64,000 nucleotides of DNA from Agrobacterium cavarae (GTDB lineage: Bacteria > Pseudomonadota > Alphaproteobacteria > Rhizobiales > Rhizobiaceae), in contig NZ_SISF01000024.1 in NCBI RefSeq assembly GCF_004310285.1, forward strand, positions 62,001-126,000, in the 5' to 3' direction. A model generated the notes under the pieces. It was not told where the DNA came from and did no database searches. It worked only from the letters and a program-made list of their open reading frames with translations. A program made the position numbers and the translations under genes. Of the stretch, positions 18,091 through 27,327 are shown piece by piece (position 1 is the first letter of the stretch; each line of letters starts with the position of its first letter).

Positions 18091-19374
18091 ATGTCAGACC
18101 ACACGCCGGGCTTTTCTACCCTTGCTATCCACGCCGGTGCGCAGCCAGACCCGACCACTGGCGCGCGCGCCACGCCGATCTACCAGACCACGGCCTACGC
18201 GTTCCGTGATTCCGACCATGCGGCAGCGCTTTTCGGCCTGAAGGAGTTCGGCAATATCTACACGCGCATCATGAACCCGACGCAGGCGGTTCTCGAAGAG
18301 CGCGTTGCAGCCCTTGAGGGCGGAACCGCGGCGCTCGCCGTGGCGTCGGGCCACGCAGCACAGTTGCTGGTCTTCCACACGCTTCTGCAATCCGGAGACA
18401 ACTTCGTGGCCGCCCGCCAGCTTTATGGCGGCTCGATCAACCAGTTCGGCCACTCCTTCCAAAACTTCGGCTGGCAGGTGCGCTGGGCGGATGCCGCTGA
18501 TCCTGCGAAATTCGAAGCCCAAATCGATGAGAAGACGAAGGCGATCTTCATCGAGAGCCTCGCCAATCCCGGCGGCACATTTGTCGATATCTCTGCCATT
18601 GCAGAGGTGGCGCACAGGCATGGGCTGCCACTGATCGTCGACAACACAATGGCGAGCCCCTATCTCATTCGGCCGATCGAACACGGTGCCGACATCGTCG
18701 TCCACTCGCTGACCAAGTTTCTCGGAGGCCATGGCAACTCCATGGGCGGCATCATCGTCGATGGCGGTACATTTGACTGGTCCGCATCGGACAAGTTTCC
18801 GGCTCTCTCGCAGCCGCGTCCGGAATATTCGGGTGTCGTCCTGCACCAGACCTTCGGCAATTTCGCCTTTGCCATTGCCACCCGCGTTCTCGGCCTTCGC
18901 GATCTCGGACCTTCGATTTCCCCCTTCAACGCCTTCCTGATTCTCACCGGCATCGAAACGCTGCCGCTGCGCGTCCAGCGCCACTCGGACAATGCGCTTG
19001 CGGTTGCCAAATGGCTGAAGGCGCATTCGAAGATCGGTTGGGTGCATTATGCGGGGCTGGAAGACAGCGACAATCACGCTCTGCAGCAACGCTATTCACC
19101 AAAAGGCGCGGGGTCCGTCTTCACCTTCGGTGTGAAAGGCGGATACCAGGCCGGTAAATCGCTGGTGGAAGGATTGCAGCTCTTCTCGCACCTTGCCAAT
19201 ATCGGCGATACCCGCTCTCTCGTCATCCACCCTGCATCAACGACCCATGCTCAGCTGACGCCCGAGCAGCAGGTTGCGGCGGGTGCGGGTCCAGACGTGG
19301 TGCGTCTTTCTATCGGCATCGAGGATGTCAAGGACATCATCGCTGACCTGGAGCAGTCGCTGGCAAAGATCTGA
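18091..19374 (+). CDS. metY: O-acetylhomoserine sulfhydrylase
   Basis: PLP enzyme of the Cys/Met metabolism family that makes homocysteine from O-acetylhomoserine and sulfide. 427 residues, the MetY length (MetZ/MetB are nearer 390). N-terminus FSTLAIHAGAQPDPTTGARA; PLP-ring loop and substrate motifs YTRIMNPTQAVLEERVAALEGG; Schiff-base Lys in HSLTKFLGGHGNSMGG (about residue 209); LVIHPASTTHAQLT near the C-terminus. GGAGGGA precedes the ATG. No SAM-II riboswitch fits in the 84-base leader. Confidence 0.92.
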   Translation: MSDHTPGFSTLAIHAGAQPDPTTGARATPIYQTTAYAFRDSDHAAALFGLKEFGNIYTRIMNPTQAVLEERVAALEGGTAALAVASGHAAQLLVFHTLLQSGDNFVAARQLYGGSINQFGHSFQNFGWQVRWADAADPAKFEAQIDEKTKAIFIESLANPGGTFVDISAIAEVAHRHGLPLIVDNTMASPYLIRPIEHGADIVVHSLTKFLGGHGNSMGGIIVDGGTFDWSASDKFPALSQPRPEYSGVVLHQTFGNFAFAIATRVLGLRDLGPSISPFNAFLILTGIETLPLRVQRHSDNALAVAKWLKAHSKIGWVHYAGLEDSDNHALQQRYSPKGAGSVFTFGVKGGYQAGKSLVEGLQLFSHLANIGDTRSLVIHPASTTHAQLTPEQQVAAGAGPDVVRLSIGIEDVKDIIADLEQSLAKI

Positions 19375-19421
19375 CGACCGAAAAACTTGAGAAGCCACAA
19401 CACGAGAGGACAAGATCGCCC

Positions 19422-19778
19422 ATGGCCCTGACACTGAATTTCAAGCCTGACGGCGATCTTTCCACCATTCAGCCGGAGGAGGGCGCTCCGGCGCCCGACA
19501 GGCTGATTGCTGGCGATCCGAAATTCACCAGCTGGAACCTGGAGGAGGCCGAAGGCGGTCTCTATGCCGGCATCTGGCAATCGACACCCGGCAAGTGGCG
19601 GGTGGAGTATGATGAATGGGAGTACTTCAACATTCTGGAGGGCCACTCGATTCTGACGGTGGATGGTGGAGAACCTATCCACCTGAAAGCGGGCGATCGC
19701 CAGATCATCCGTCCAGGCTTTAAAGGCACCTGGGAAGTGGTAGAGACGACGCGAAAGGACTATGTAGTCCGGCTATAG
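19422..19778 (+). CDS. Cupin domain protein (Cupin_3/DUF861 type)
   Basis: 118 residues, a single beta-barrel. WQSTPGKWRVEYDEWEYFNILEGHSIL and LKAGDRQIIRPGFKGTWEVVE carry the two cupin motifs. It resembles the ethanolamine-utilisation/ureidoglycine-type cupins, which lack most metal-binding His, so the barrel may bind metal weakly or not at all. It starts 47 bases after metY and is likely in the same transcript. Function unknown. Confidence 0.8.
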   Translation: MALTLNFKPDGDLSTIQPEEGAPAPDRLIAGDPKFTSWNLEEAEGGLYAGIWQSTPGKWRVEYDEWEYFNILEGHSILTVDGGEPIHLKAGDRQIIRPGFKGTWEVVETTRKDYVVRL

Positions 19779-19814
19779 ACCAGCCGCGGCCACACGCATC
19801 GTCTCCCTTGCTCA

Positions 19815-20477
19815 TCACGACATTGGCTTGCTCAGCGCGGCGGCGGCAGCTTCATGCTCTGCGGCCATGGTGGCGTCATCGGCGGTCACTGTCTGCACGC
19901 TCTGACGAGCACCGATGCGATCCATGTAGCGCTGAAAGGCGGGCCGGGCTTCCACAAGGCCGAACATCGTCGTCCAGGTAAGCGCTATCCCCCACAGAAG
20001 ATCGGCGGCCGTGAACCGCTCGCCAAGCAGGTAGGGTCTCTTCTCCAGCTGCACTTCCAGCATGTCGATCAGCGAGTCGTAACTCGCATAGGGTGTTTCA
20101 TTGAGAGAGCCCGGCTCGCGTTTCATATAGCGGTCATAGATGGCCGGTTCAAAACAGCTGCCATAGATGAACAGCCAACGGACATAGGCGCCACGATCCG
20201 GGTCGGTGAGGGAAGGGGCAAGCCCGGCTTGTGGGAATAGGTCGGCGAGATAGAGATAAATCGCGCCCTGTTCGGTGATAAGCGTATCACCGGCGCGCAC
20301 CGCCGGCACCTTGCCGAGCGGGTTGATGGTCAAATACTCCGGCCGTCTTTGTTCGCCTGCCTTCATGTTCAGGACGTGCAGCTCATAAGGCACGTTCAAC
20401 TCCTCCAGCAAGATGCGGGTACCGGTGGCACGTGTCTGCGGTGAGTAGAAAAGTGTGATTTCTTGGTTCGTCGTCAT
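19815..20477 (-). CDS. Glutathione S-transferase family protein
   Basis: 220 residues. N-terminal thioredoxin-like domain (ITLFYSPQTRATGTRILLEELNVPYELHVL, then NPLGKVPAVRAGDTLITEQGAIYLYLAD with the conserved cis-Pro and the glutathione-binding E-x-x-A type segment) and a C-terminal helical domain (YLLGERFTAADLLWGIAL). Substrate unknown. Divergent from the WYL regulator at 20595, which could control it. Confidence 0.88.
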   Translation of the reverse strand: MTTNQEITLFYSPQTRATGTRILLEELNVPYELHVLNMKAGEQRRPEYLTINPLGKVPAVRAGDTLITEQGAIYLYLADLFPQAGLAPSLTDPDRGAYVRWLFIYGSCFEPAIYDRYMKREPGSLNETPYASYDSLIDMLEVQLEKRPYLLGERFTAADLLWGIALTWTTMFGLVEARPAFQRYMDRIGARQSVQTVTADDATMAAEHEAAAAALSKPMS

Positions 20478-20594
20478 CGGTCGTCTCCCGTGCTGATTAA
20501 TCTCGCGATTTCGCGATGACGAGAGATTGCGCTTCCATACCTGTCAGATCATGTCAGGTTGGATTACACATAGATCGAGAAACGGGATTTTTCG

Positions 20595-21581
20595 ATGCGT
20601 GCGAGCCGGCTGATCAACATCCTCACCACCCTTCAAGCGAAAGGGCTGGTGACGGCTGAAGTGCTGGCTGCGGAGAACGATGTCTCTGTGCGAACGATCT
20701 ATCGCGATATCGATGCGCTTTCGCTCTCAGGTGTCCCAGTCTACAGCGAACGAGGCTCGGATGGCGGGTATCGTCTTCTTGATGGGTATCGTGTGCGCCT
20801 CAACGGGCTGACACCGTCCGAGGCGGAAGCCATGTTTCTGTCGGGTATTCCCGGCGCTGCCGCAGATCTCGGCTTGGGGGCGCTGATGGCGGGCGCGCAG
20901 AAGAAACTGACGGCCGCCTTGCCGGAGGATTTGCGCGAAAGCGCGCGACGCCTGCAGACGAAATTCTATCTTGATGCACCAACTTGGCTCGCCGAAGGAG
21001 AGCAGCCGCATTATCTGCAAGCCATCGCCGGTGCCGTCTGGAGTTCCAAGCGCATCCGCATCCGCTATCGGTCATGGACGGCTGAGAAAAACCGGGTCGC
21101 AGATCCGCTTGGCATCGTCATGAAGGGTGGTGCCTGGTACGTCGTCGCAAGCGTTGACAACACACCCCGCACCTACCGCATATCCCGCGTCCTCGATCTC
21201 ATCGTGACCGATGAAGGCTTCGACTGGCCGAAGGGTTTCGACCTGGCGGACTATTGGAACGAGAACACGAGAAGGCTCGAGCTCGATCTTTATCCGAACT
21301 GGGCGACGATACGAATTTCACCCCACGGCTTGAAAGAGATCGAGCATACCGCTCCACCTTATGTCCGCGCCAATATCGGTTTTGTTGCAGAGGCCGACGA
21401 GGCTGGGTGGCAGACGGTGCGGCTGCCGGTGGCGCATAGGCGTATGGCCATGCATGAAATGTTGAAGTTGGGGCCGGAGGTCGAAGTGATCGACCCGCCG
21501 GACTTGCGAGACGCCATGCGTCAAGCGATCGAAACGCTGATGAACCGTTACGCGCAGGGAGAAGACGACCTCACCAAGTGA
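20595..21581 (+). CDS. YafY-type WYL-domain transcriptional regulator
   Basis: 328 residues. N-terminal winged helix (SRLINILTTLQAKGLVTAEVLA, VSVRTIYRDIDALSLSGVPV, GGYRLLDGY) followed by a WYL domain around 150-225 (IRIRYRSWTAEKNRVADPLGIV, WYVVASVDNTPRTYRISRVLDL) and the WCX C-terminal extension. WYL proteins sense nucleic acids or small ligands. It is divergent from the GST gene with ~115 bases between; its 3' end overlaps the convergent P450 by 11 bases. Confidence 0.9.
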   Translation: MRASRLINILTTLQAKGLVTAEVLAAENDVSVRTIYRDIDALSLSGVPVYSERGSDGGYRLLDGYRVRLNGLTPSEAEAMFLSGIPGAAADLGLGALMAGAQKKLTAALPEDLRESARRLQTKFYLDAPTWLAEGEQPHYLQAIAGAVWSSKRIRIRYRSWTAEKNRVADPLGIVMKGGAWYVVASVDNTPRTYRISRVLDLIVTDEGFDWPKGFDLADYWNENTRRLELDLYPNWATIRISPHGLKEIEHTAPPYVRANIGFVAEADEAGWQTVRLPVAHRRMAMHEMLKLGPEVEVIDPPDLRDAMRQAIETLMNRYAQGEDDLTK

Positions 21582-22818
21582 GGTCGAGCCGTTCCAGGCC
21601 GTGAAAGTGATAGACGTCCTTGACATTCGGCTGGCTCGCCAGCTTGAGATGCGGCAGGCGCTGGAAGAGCAGAGGCAGGACGATATTCAGTTCCAACCGC
21701 GCCAGCGGCGCGCCGATGCAGAAATGGATGCCCGCACCAAAGGAGAGATTCGGGGCCTCGGCACGATCCGGCTTGAAGGTGAGGGGATCGCTGAATTTTA
21801 GCGGATCGAGATTGGCGGCGGCGAGGATGAGGCTGACCTTGTCGCCCCGCTCGAATTTTACGCCATCGATTTCCACCGGCTCCAGAGCCCAGCGCTGGAA
21901 GATATGGACGGGTGCACCGATGCGAAGCGTCTCTTCCACGGTCCGTTCGGTCGTCTTCTCGTCGCCGAAGAGCGATTGAGGGTTGAGCCCGCTTTCCAGA
22001 ATGACGCGCACCGAGTTGCCGATCTGGTGGACGGTTGCTTCGTGGCCGGCGTTGAGAAGGACGATCGTTGTGGAGATCAGTTCATCATCGGTCAGAAACT
22101 GGCCCTTATGCTCCGTATGGATCATGTGGCTGAGCAGATCGTCCTTCGGCTCAGCCCGGCGTTCGGCAATCACGCTGCGCACATAATCGGCGAATTCCTT
22201 GGCCGCGCGGTCGGCGGCAAGCTCATCTTCGCGGCTGCGCTTGAACATGTACATGCCGACATAGGCATGCGACCATTTGAGCAGCTGCGGTCCCATCTCC
22301 TCAGGGATCCCGATCATCCTGGCAATCATCGTCACGGGAATGATATCGGCAAAAGAGGAGAGAAGCTCCGTTTGACCATCCTTTTCGAAGCGGTCGATAA
22401 GCCGGTGGGCCAGCGTCTCGATCTCAGGCTTCATCTTCTCCACGTGGCGGGAGACGAAGGCACGGTTCACCAGGGTGCGCAGCCGGGTGTGTTCCGATGG
22501 CTCGATCTCGAGCAGGGAATGACGCTCTGCTGCATCGAAATTCTGAGTGTGTTCGAGCGGCTCGGGCAGGCCGAGTTCTTCGCGTGTTGCGATGTGAAGG
22601 ATCTGGCGCCCGAAGCGACGGTCACGCAACAGCGCGTTGACGTGATCATAACCGGTGAAGAACCATTGCTTCTGTTCCTTCCAGTAGAAGGTTGGACAGT
22701 GTGCGTGGAAAAGAGCGTATGTGGCGTTTGGATTGCCATAAAACGCCGGGTTACGAGCGTCGAGCGAAACGGAGCGCTGTTGCGCGTCGATGTGGAGAAA
22801 GTCGGGCATCGTGTTCAT
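21571..22818 (-). CDS. Cytochrome P450
   Basis: 415 residues, a soluble class I bacterial P450. Oxygen-activation helix motif VLLNAGHEATVHQIGN (AGHEAT where AGxDT is usual), ETLRIGAPVHIFQRWA (ExxR), and the heme-binding loop LSFGAGIHFCIGAPLARLEL with the thiolate Cys. The start is ATG at 22818 (GAGG about 5 bases upstream); TTG at 22824 and ATG at 22809 are possible. No ferredoxin or reductase gene is adjacent, so the electron donor is encoded elsewhere. Substrate unknown; a RIME-like repeat lies just upstream. Confidence 0.92.
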   Translation of the reverse strand: MNTMPDFLHIDAQQRSVSLDARNPAFYGNPNATYALFHAHCPTFYWKEQKQWFFTGYDHVNALLRDRRFGRQILHIATREELGLPEPLEHTQNFDAAERHSLLEIEPSEHTRLRTLVNRAFVSRHVEKMKPEIETLAHRLIDRFEKDGQTELLSSFADIIPVTMIARMIGIPEEMGPQLLKWSHAYVGMYMFKRSREDELAADRAAKEFADYVRSVIAERRAEPKDDLLSHMIHTEHKGQFLTDDELISTTIVLLNAGHEATVHQIGNSVRVILESGLNPQSLFGDEKTTERTVEETLRIGAPVHIFQRWALEPVEIDGVKFERGDKVSLILAAANLDPLKFSDPLTFKPDRAEAPNLSFGAGIHFCIGAPLARLELNIVLPLLFQRLPHLKLASQPNVKDVYHFHGLERLDLTW

Positions 22819-22831
22819 GCCCAACCTCTAC

Positions 22832-22933
22832 AGCATCGGCCCGAAAATCGGAATCGATTTTCGGAAAGCACGATGCGTAGATTCAAAAAGTTAGAGCGTC
22901 CTTTGTGCGTCCTAAAGGACGCACGGCGCTCTA
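22832..22933 (+). repeat. RIME-like intergenic repeat, copy A (full)
   Basis: About 102 bases with two palindromic parts: CGAAAATCGGAATCGATTTTCG near the left end and GTGCGTCCTAAAGGACGCAC near the right. Near-identical blocks recur at 31599, 52260 (inverted), 56678 (right part) and 61143 (left part). It matches what is known of Rhizobium-specific intergenic mosaic elements. Confidence 0.75.
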
Positions 22934-22981
22934 GCGAAAACAAAGCCGACGGGAAAGAGAGGCGAGACTGAGAATAGGCAG

Positions 22982-24229
22982 TCAGTTGCTACCCATAGCC
23001 GCGATGCGGTTGAGTGCCGCAACCTGCCGGTCGGCATTGTTGTCATGCGGGTCTTCGCCGCGGTCGTCGGCCGGGAGCACGACATTGGCAATGCCGTCAT
23101 TGACGACCGTGCGATTGCGGCCTGCGGATTTCGCTGCATATAGCGCCCGGTCCGCCATCTTCAGCATCAGATCCAGTTCCGCCTCCGCGATCGGGGCAGA
23201 GTAGATGCCGATACTCACCGTGGAGGTAAAGCTTTCCTCTCTTCCCTCGGTGGACAGACGAGCGAAATAGACACGCACGCCATCGACGACCCTCAGCGCA
23301 GCGTTCAGATCGTCGTGGGGCAGCAGATAGGCAAACTCTTCGCCGCCCATGCGCACGAAGATGCCCTTTTTGCCGACGATGCGATTGACGAGATCGCAGA
23401 ACTGAACCAGCACCTCGTCACCGCACTGGTGACCATGGCGGTCGTTGATTTTCTTGAAATGATCTATGTCGAACAAAGCAAGCAGGAGTTGTGATGAGCG
23501 ATGTTCCGGCGCCTTCCTGATCTCAGAATAGGCTTCCATCAGTCCGCGCCTGTTAAGAACGCCTGTCAGATGATCGGTTATTGAAAGACGGTGCAATCGC
23601 CGCTCATTGTCCTCCATGAACATCTTCAAGGCAATCATCATCAGCACGACGAAGCTGAAAGCGGCCGAGTAGGCGACCGGTGCTGTCAGCGGCAGCGTCT
23701 GGCCGGCAAGCGAATCGTAGGGAATGATCAGGGCTGCGGTCAGAGGACCGATCAGCGCGTGCACGACGAGGGCTACGGCAAAGATCTTGCGCGTCGTTGA
23801 GACCGGCTCTTTGGAGGTCAGCACGACGCCGGCGATGGTGAAGTAACCGACTGCCGCGCAGCCATGATAGACGAGAACGCGTGCCAGCATGCTGTCGTAC
23901 ACCGCCGGCAGAAACATGAAGGCCAGCCACAAAAGCGGTGGAATGAAAATCCACCCCTCGATCTTCCGCTGTTCAAGGCGAAGCAGGCCGGCGAGCCAAA
24001 AGCCGAAGGCCGAAAGCGCAAGCGTGTTGCCAACGGTGATCGTCCAGAAATCAGCGAGATAACCCCGTTGCGCTACGAGCGCAGAACCGGCGCCCACAGC
24101 CGCAAAACCGCAGGCGAAAAACAGGTGATGTTTCTTGGAGGACGAATGAAGCCAGAGCACGGCCAGCAATGCAGCGAGAGTCGATGTTTCCAACGACCAG
24201 AGAAGCATGCCTGTTTGGGCCTGGAACAC
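22982..24229 (-). CDS. Membrane-anchored diguanylate cyclase
   Basis: Makes cyclic di-GMP from two GTP. 415 residues: the first ~215 form about six to seven membrane helices (LLWSLETSTLAALLAVLWLH onward), then a GGDEF domain with DHLTGVLNRRG, LFDIDHFKKINDRHGHQCGDEVL and the active-site MGGEEFAYLLP, and no EAL domain. GGEEF is an active-type A-site. No RxxD inhibitory motif stands out upstream of it. GTG at 24229 has AGGATTGAG upstream; ATG at 24208 is possible. It could influence surface attachment; the polysaccharide genes at 3-6 kb are one possible target, by inference only. Confidence 0.9.
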   Translation of the reverse strand: MFQAQTGMLLWSLETSTLAALLAVLWLHSSSKKHHLFFACGFAAVGAGSALVAQRGYLADFWTITVGNTLALSAFGFWLAGLLRLEQRKIEGWIFIPPLLWLAFMFLPAVYDSMLARVLVYHGCAAVGYFTIAGVVLTSKEPVSTTRKIFAVALVVHALIGPLTAALIIPYDSLAGQTLPLTAPVAYSAAFSFVVLMMIALKMFMEDNERRLHRLSITDHLTGVLNRRGLMEAYSEIRKAPEHRSSQLLLALFDIDHFKKINDRHGHQCGDEVLVQFCDLVNRIVGKKGIFVRMGGEEFAYLLPHDDLNAALRVVDGVRVYFARLSTEGREESFTSTVSIGIYSAPIAEAELDLMLKMADRALYAAKSAGRNRTVVNDGIANVVLPADDRGEDPHDNNADRQVAALNRIAAMGSN

Positions 24230-24548
24230 AGCTCAATCCTAGTTAAATTTCAACGAGTCGCTTCGTCTGACCGTCGAGTGTGATCGAGGAGTATGGTCGA
24301 GAACGCCACTTCGACGTGTAGTCCTGCGACAGGCAACTTTCAACGAAAAACTCTCACGCAAAGTATCTTCCTTACGTTACGTAAAGAATTCGTCACCTCT
24401 CGTTCCGCTTAACCGCTTGTTGACCAGTCCGGCTGTTCGTCGTTGATCAGGAACCGGCGCAAGCCACGAGAGGCTGGTCTGCAAGGGATTTCATCTTTAA
24501 AGCGGTGCAAGAATTGGCCTCGCTATTAAGGATATCCACTGCCTCAGT

Positions 24549-24578
24549 CTTGAAGTGCCGACCAAGGACACTCTATGT
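24549..24578 (+). promoter_or_regulatory. RpoH (sigma-32)-like promoter for clpP
   Basis: CTTGAAG (24549-24555), 15-base spacer, CTCTATGT (24571-24578), close to CTTGAAA / CCCCATNT. It lies ~68 bases before the clpP start. The rest of 24230-24548 shows nothing recognisable. Confidence 0.5.
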
Positions 24579-24645
24579 AGTGAGTTGACGAATAATGATT
24601 CCGGGCGCTCGGAGCTTCCGGGCTAGAATTGGATAAAGGACGGAC

Positions 24646-25278
24646 ATGACAAATCCAGTTGATACCGCCATGGCTCTGGTGCCGATGGTCGTGGAGCAAA
24701 CCAACCGCGGTGAGCGCTCCTATGACATCTACTCCCGTCTTCTCAAAGAGCGCATCATCTTCCTGACAGGTCCTGTCGAAGATCACATGGCTTCGCTCGT
24801 TTGCGCCCAGCTTCTGTTCCTCGAGGCCGAAAACCCGAAGAAGGAAATCGCGCTCTACATCAATTCCCCGGGCGGTGTCGTAACCGCCGGCATGGCGATC
24901 TATGACACGATGCAGTTCATCCGTCCTGCCGTCTCCACGCTTTGCGTTGGCCAGGCGGCCTCGATGGGCTCGCTGCTTCTGGCAGCCGGCGAAAAGGGCA
25001 TGCGCTTTGCAACGCCCAACGCCCGCATCATGGTTCACCAGCCGTCCGGCGGCTTCCAGGGCCAGGCATCCGACATCGAGCGTCATGCCCGAGACATCAT
25101 CAAGATGAAGCGTCGCCTGAACGAAGTCTATGTGAAGCACACTGGCCGTACGTTGGAAGACGTTGAAAAGACGCTCGATCGCGACCATTTTATGGATGCC
25201 GGAGAAGCGAAGGACTGGGGCGTGATCGACAAGATCCTCACCTCTCGCCAGGAAATCGAAGGCGTTTCCGCGAATTAA
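24646..25278 (+). CDS. clpP: ATP-dependent Clp protease proteolytic subunit
   Basis: Serine protease tetradecamer that degrades proteins fed by ClpX or ClpA. 210 residues. Catalytic Ser in [14 protein letters not shown] (about residue 106), His in [14 protein letters not shown] (about 131), and the Asp in the [23 protein letters not shown] region. [18 protein letters not shown] carries the oxyanion-hole glycines. AAAGGACGG precedes the ATG. It is followed by clpX after 358 bases, so each may have its own promoter; the heat-shock-type promoter above supports stress induction. Confidence 0.97.
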   Translation: MTNPVDTAMALVPMVVEQTNRGERSYDIYSRLLKERIIFLTGPVEDHMASLVCAQLLFLEAENPKKEIALYINSPGGVVTAGMAIYDTMQFIRPAVSTLCVGQAASMGSLLLAAGEKGMRFATPNARIMVHQPSGGFQGQASDIERHARDIIKMKRRLNEVYVKHTGRTLEDVEKTLDRDHFMDAGEAKDWGVIDKILTSRQEIEGVSAN

Positions 25279-25636
25279 AGCGACTGCTTGACGATGCCGG
25301 TTTATTGGCCTGATCGTAATTCTGGGCTTTAAACCGGCGAATAAAGCGATAATAGTACATATTAAGGCTATGTTGAATTTTTATGACGTAGTCTGAACCA
25401 AGCTCTCCCGAACGACGTAAAGCTTTGAGGGAGAGCATCGGAGACATACCGGAGCACGCGTGTTCCGGGGTTTTAAGGGGAATTCGTTGCCGCCGTGCGT
25501 CAGTTCATATATCTGATACGGCTAGTACCCCGGGAACGAAGCGGATGCGAAAGCCCGAAATGGCAGTCGCATTTGCAGGCGGTAAGTTGACCGCGATCCG
25601 CTTTGCGGACCTGCGGCGTGCTGGAAGGAAAGAGAT
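25279..25636. other. clpP-clpX intergenic region
   Basis: Holds an inverted repeat GCCGGTTTA / TAAACCGGC (25296-25304 and 25330-25338, loop 25 bases, no T-tract), which is only a weak terminator candidate, and the leader of clpX. A 71-codon frame at 25425 shows no family features and is not called. Confidence 0.35.
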
Positions 25637-26914
25637 ATGAGCAAAGTCAGCGGCAGCAACGGCGGCGACTCGAAAAATACACTCTATTGTTCATTCTGCG
25701 GCAAGAGCCAGCACGAAGTCCGGAAGCTGATTGCCGGGCCGACAGTGTTCATCTGCGATGAATGCGTCGAATTGTGCATGGACATCATCCGCGAGGAGAA
25801 CAAGAGTTCGATGGTGAAGTCGCGTGAGGGTGTTCCCACCCCGCAGGACATCATCAAGATCCTCGACGAATACGTCATCGGCCAGAAACAGGCGAAGAAG
25901 ATCCTGTCTGTTGCCGTTCACAACCATTACAAGCGCCTCGCGCACGCGTCCAAGAACGGCGATGTCGAGCTGGCGAAATCGAACATCATGCTGGTTGGCC
26001 CGACCGGTTGCGGCAAAACCTATCTTGCCCAGACGCTCGCGCGCATCATCGATGTTCCCTTCACCATGGCGGACGCAACGACACTGACCGAAGCCGGTTA
26101 TGTCGGTGAAGACGTCGAAAACATCATTCTGAAGCTGCTCCAGGCTGCCGACTACAATGTCGAGCGCGCCCAGCGCGGTATCGTCTATATCGACGAGGTG
26201 GACAAGATTTCCCGCAAGTCGGACAATCCGTCCATCACGCGCGACGTATCGGGCGAAGGCGTTCAGCAGGCGCTTCTGAAGATCATGGAAGGCACGGTCG
26301 CATCGGTTCCTCCGCAGGGTGGTCGCAAGCATCCGCAGCAGGAATTCCTGCAGGTGGATACGACCAACATTCTCTTCATCTGCGGCGGCGCATTTGCTGG
26401 CCTCGACAAGATCATCTCTGCCCGTGGCGAGAAGACATCCATCGGCTTCGGCGCGACGGTCAAGGCAGAAGACGATCGTCGCGTTGGCGAAGTGCTGCGT
26501 GAACTGGAGCCTGAAGATCTGGTCAAGTTCGGTCTCATCCCTGAATTCATCGGTCGTCTGCCGGTTCTGGCAACGCTCGAGGATCTCGACGAGGATGCGC
26601 TGATCCAGATCCTGTCCGAGCCGAAGAACGCTCTGGTCAAGCAGTACCAGCGCCTGTTCGAGATGGAAGATGTTGAACTGACATTCCACGAGGACGCGCT
26701 TCGTGAAATCGCCCGCCGGGCCATCACCCGTAAGACAGGCGCCCGCGGTCTGCGCTCGATCATGGAAAAGATCCTGCTCGACACGATGTTCGACCTGCCG
26801 ACGCTGGAAGGCGTCCGCGAAGTGGTGATTTCGGACGAGGTCGTCAGCGGCCTCGCTCGCCCGCTCTACATCTACGCCGATCGTCAGGACGAAAAGGCGA
26901 ATGTGTCGGCCTGA
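25637..26914 (+). CDS. clpX: ClpX unfoldase, ATPase subunit of ClpXP
   Basis: AAA+ hexamer that unfolds tagged substrates and passes them to ClpP. 425 residues. N-terminal zinc-binding domain with four Cys ([23 protein letters not shown]); Walker [11 protein letters not shown] (about 117-126); pore loop GYVGEDVE; Walker [12 protein letters not shown]; sensor and C-terminal small domain with [18 protein letters not shown] and [26 protein letters not shown] precedes the ATG. A hairpin terminator follows. Confidence 0.98.
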   Translation: MSKVSGSNGGDSKNTLYCSFCGKSQHEVRKLIAGPTVFICDECVELCMDIIREENKSSMVKSREGVPTPQDIIKILDEYVIGQKQAKKILSVAVHNHYKRLAHASKNGDVELAKSNIMLVGPTGCGKTYLAQTLARIIDVPFTMADATTLTEAGYVGEDVENIILKLLQAADYNVERAQRGIVYIDEVDKISRKSDNPSITRDVSGEGVQQALLKIMEGTVASVPPQGGRKHPQQEFLQVDTTNILFICGGAFAGLDKIISARGEKTSIGFGATVKAEDDRRVGEVLRELEPEDLVKFGLIPEFIGRLPVLATLEDLDEDALIQILSEPKNALVKQYQRLFEMEDVELTFHEDALREIARRAITRKTGARGLRSIMEKILLDTMFDLPTLEGVREVVISDEVVSGLARPLYIYADRQDEKANVSA

Positions 26915-26945
26915 TTACCAGAGTTGATCGCAATCAAATGGAAGA

Positions 26946-26970
26946 GGCTCGCCACTGGCGGGCCTTTTTT
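26946..26970 (+). terminator. Intrinsic terminator after clpX
   Basis: GGCTCGCC / GGCGGGCC stem (one G-U pair), 3-base loop, six T (26965-26970), 31 bases past the clpX stop. Confidence 0.8.
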
Positions 26971-27216
26971 CTGTTTTAAACCTCGAAATAGCGAATAACC
27001 GTGACCGTATCCGATTTTGAGTTGGAGCGGATTATGCTTTGCTGATAGAGTCTTACCAGTGATTTGTGTGATGGCGTGACGTTTTGGTGAAGGTCGCTCA
27101 TCGAATCCACCTTCGTGGGGCTCGACAGGGGTGGAAAGTAAAAAGCGTATTCACGCCCATCGTTTTTTCAAAGGTATGCGGCCCCACGATAGACAGCGGG
27201 TTGCTGGTTTCCGTGA

Positions 27217-27245
27217 CTTGAAAATGACAGTGCGAAACTCCACTT
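27217..27245 (+). promoter_or_regulatory. RpoH-like promoter for lon
   Basis: CTTGAAA (27217-27223), 14-base spacer, CTCCACTT (27238-27245). The -35 is a perfect sigma-32 match and the -10 is partial. About 82 bases before the lon ATG. Nothing else is seen in the clpX-lon gap between 26971 and 27216. Confidence 0.4.
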
Positions 27246-27327
27246 TCAGTCACGAATAAGAATATGCCGGAAACTTCCCAAGACGTCCGGCAAGCGTCCC
27301 GAATAGGGACCATGGAAAGGAAATGAT

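Noticed and set aside
25425..25640. 71-codon frame just before clpX
   Set aside because: No ribosome site, Arg-rich residues without motif, and it overlaps the clpX ribosome site and start.
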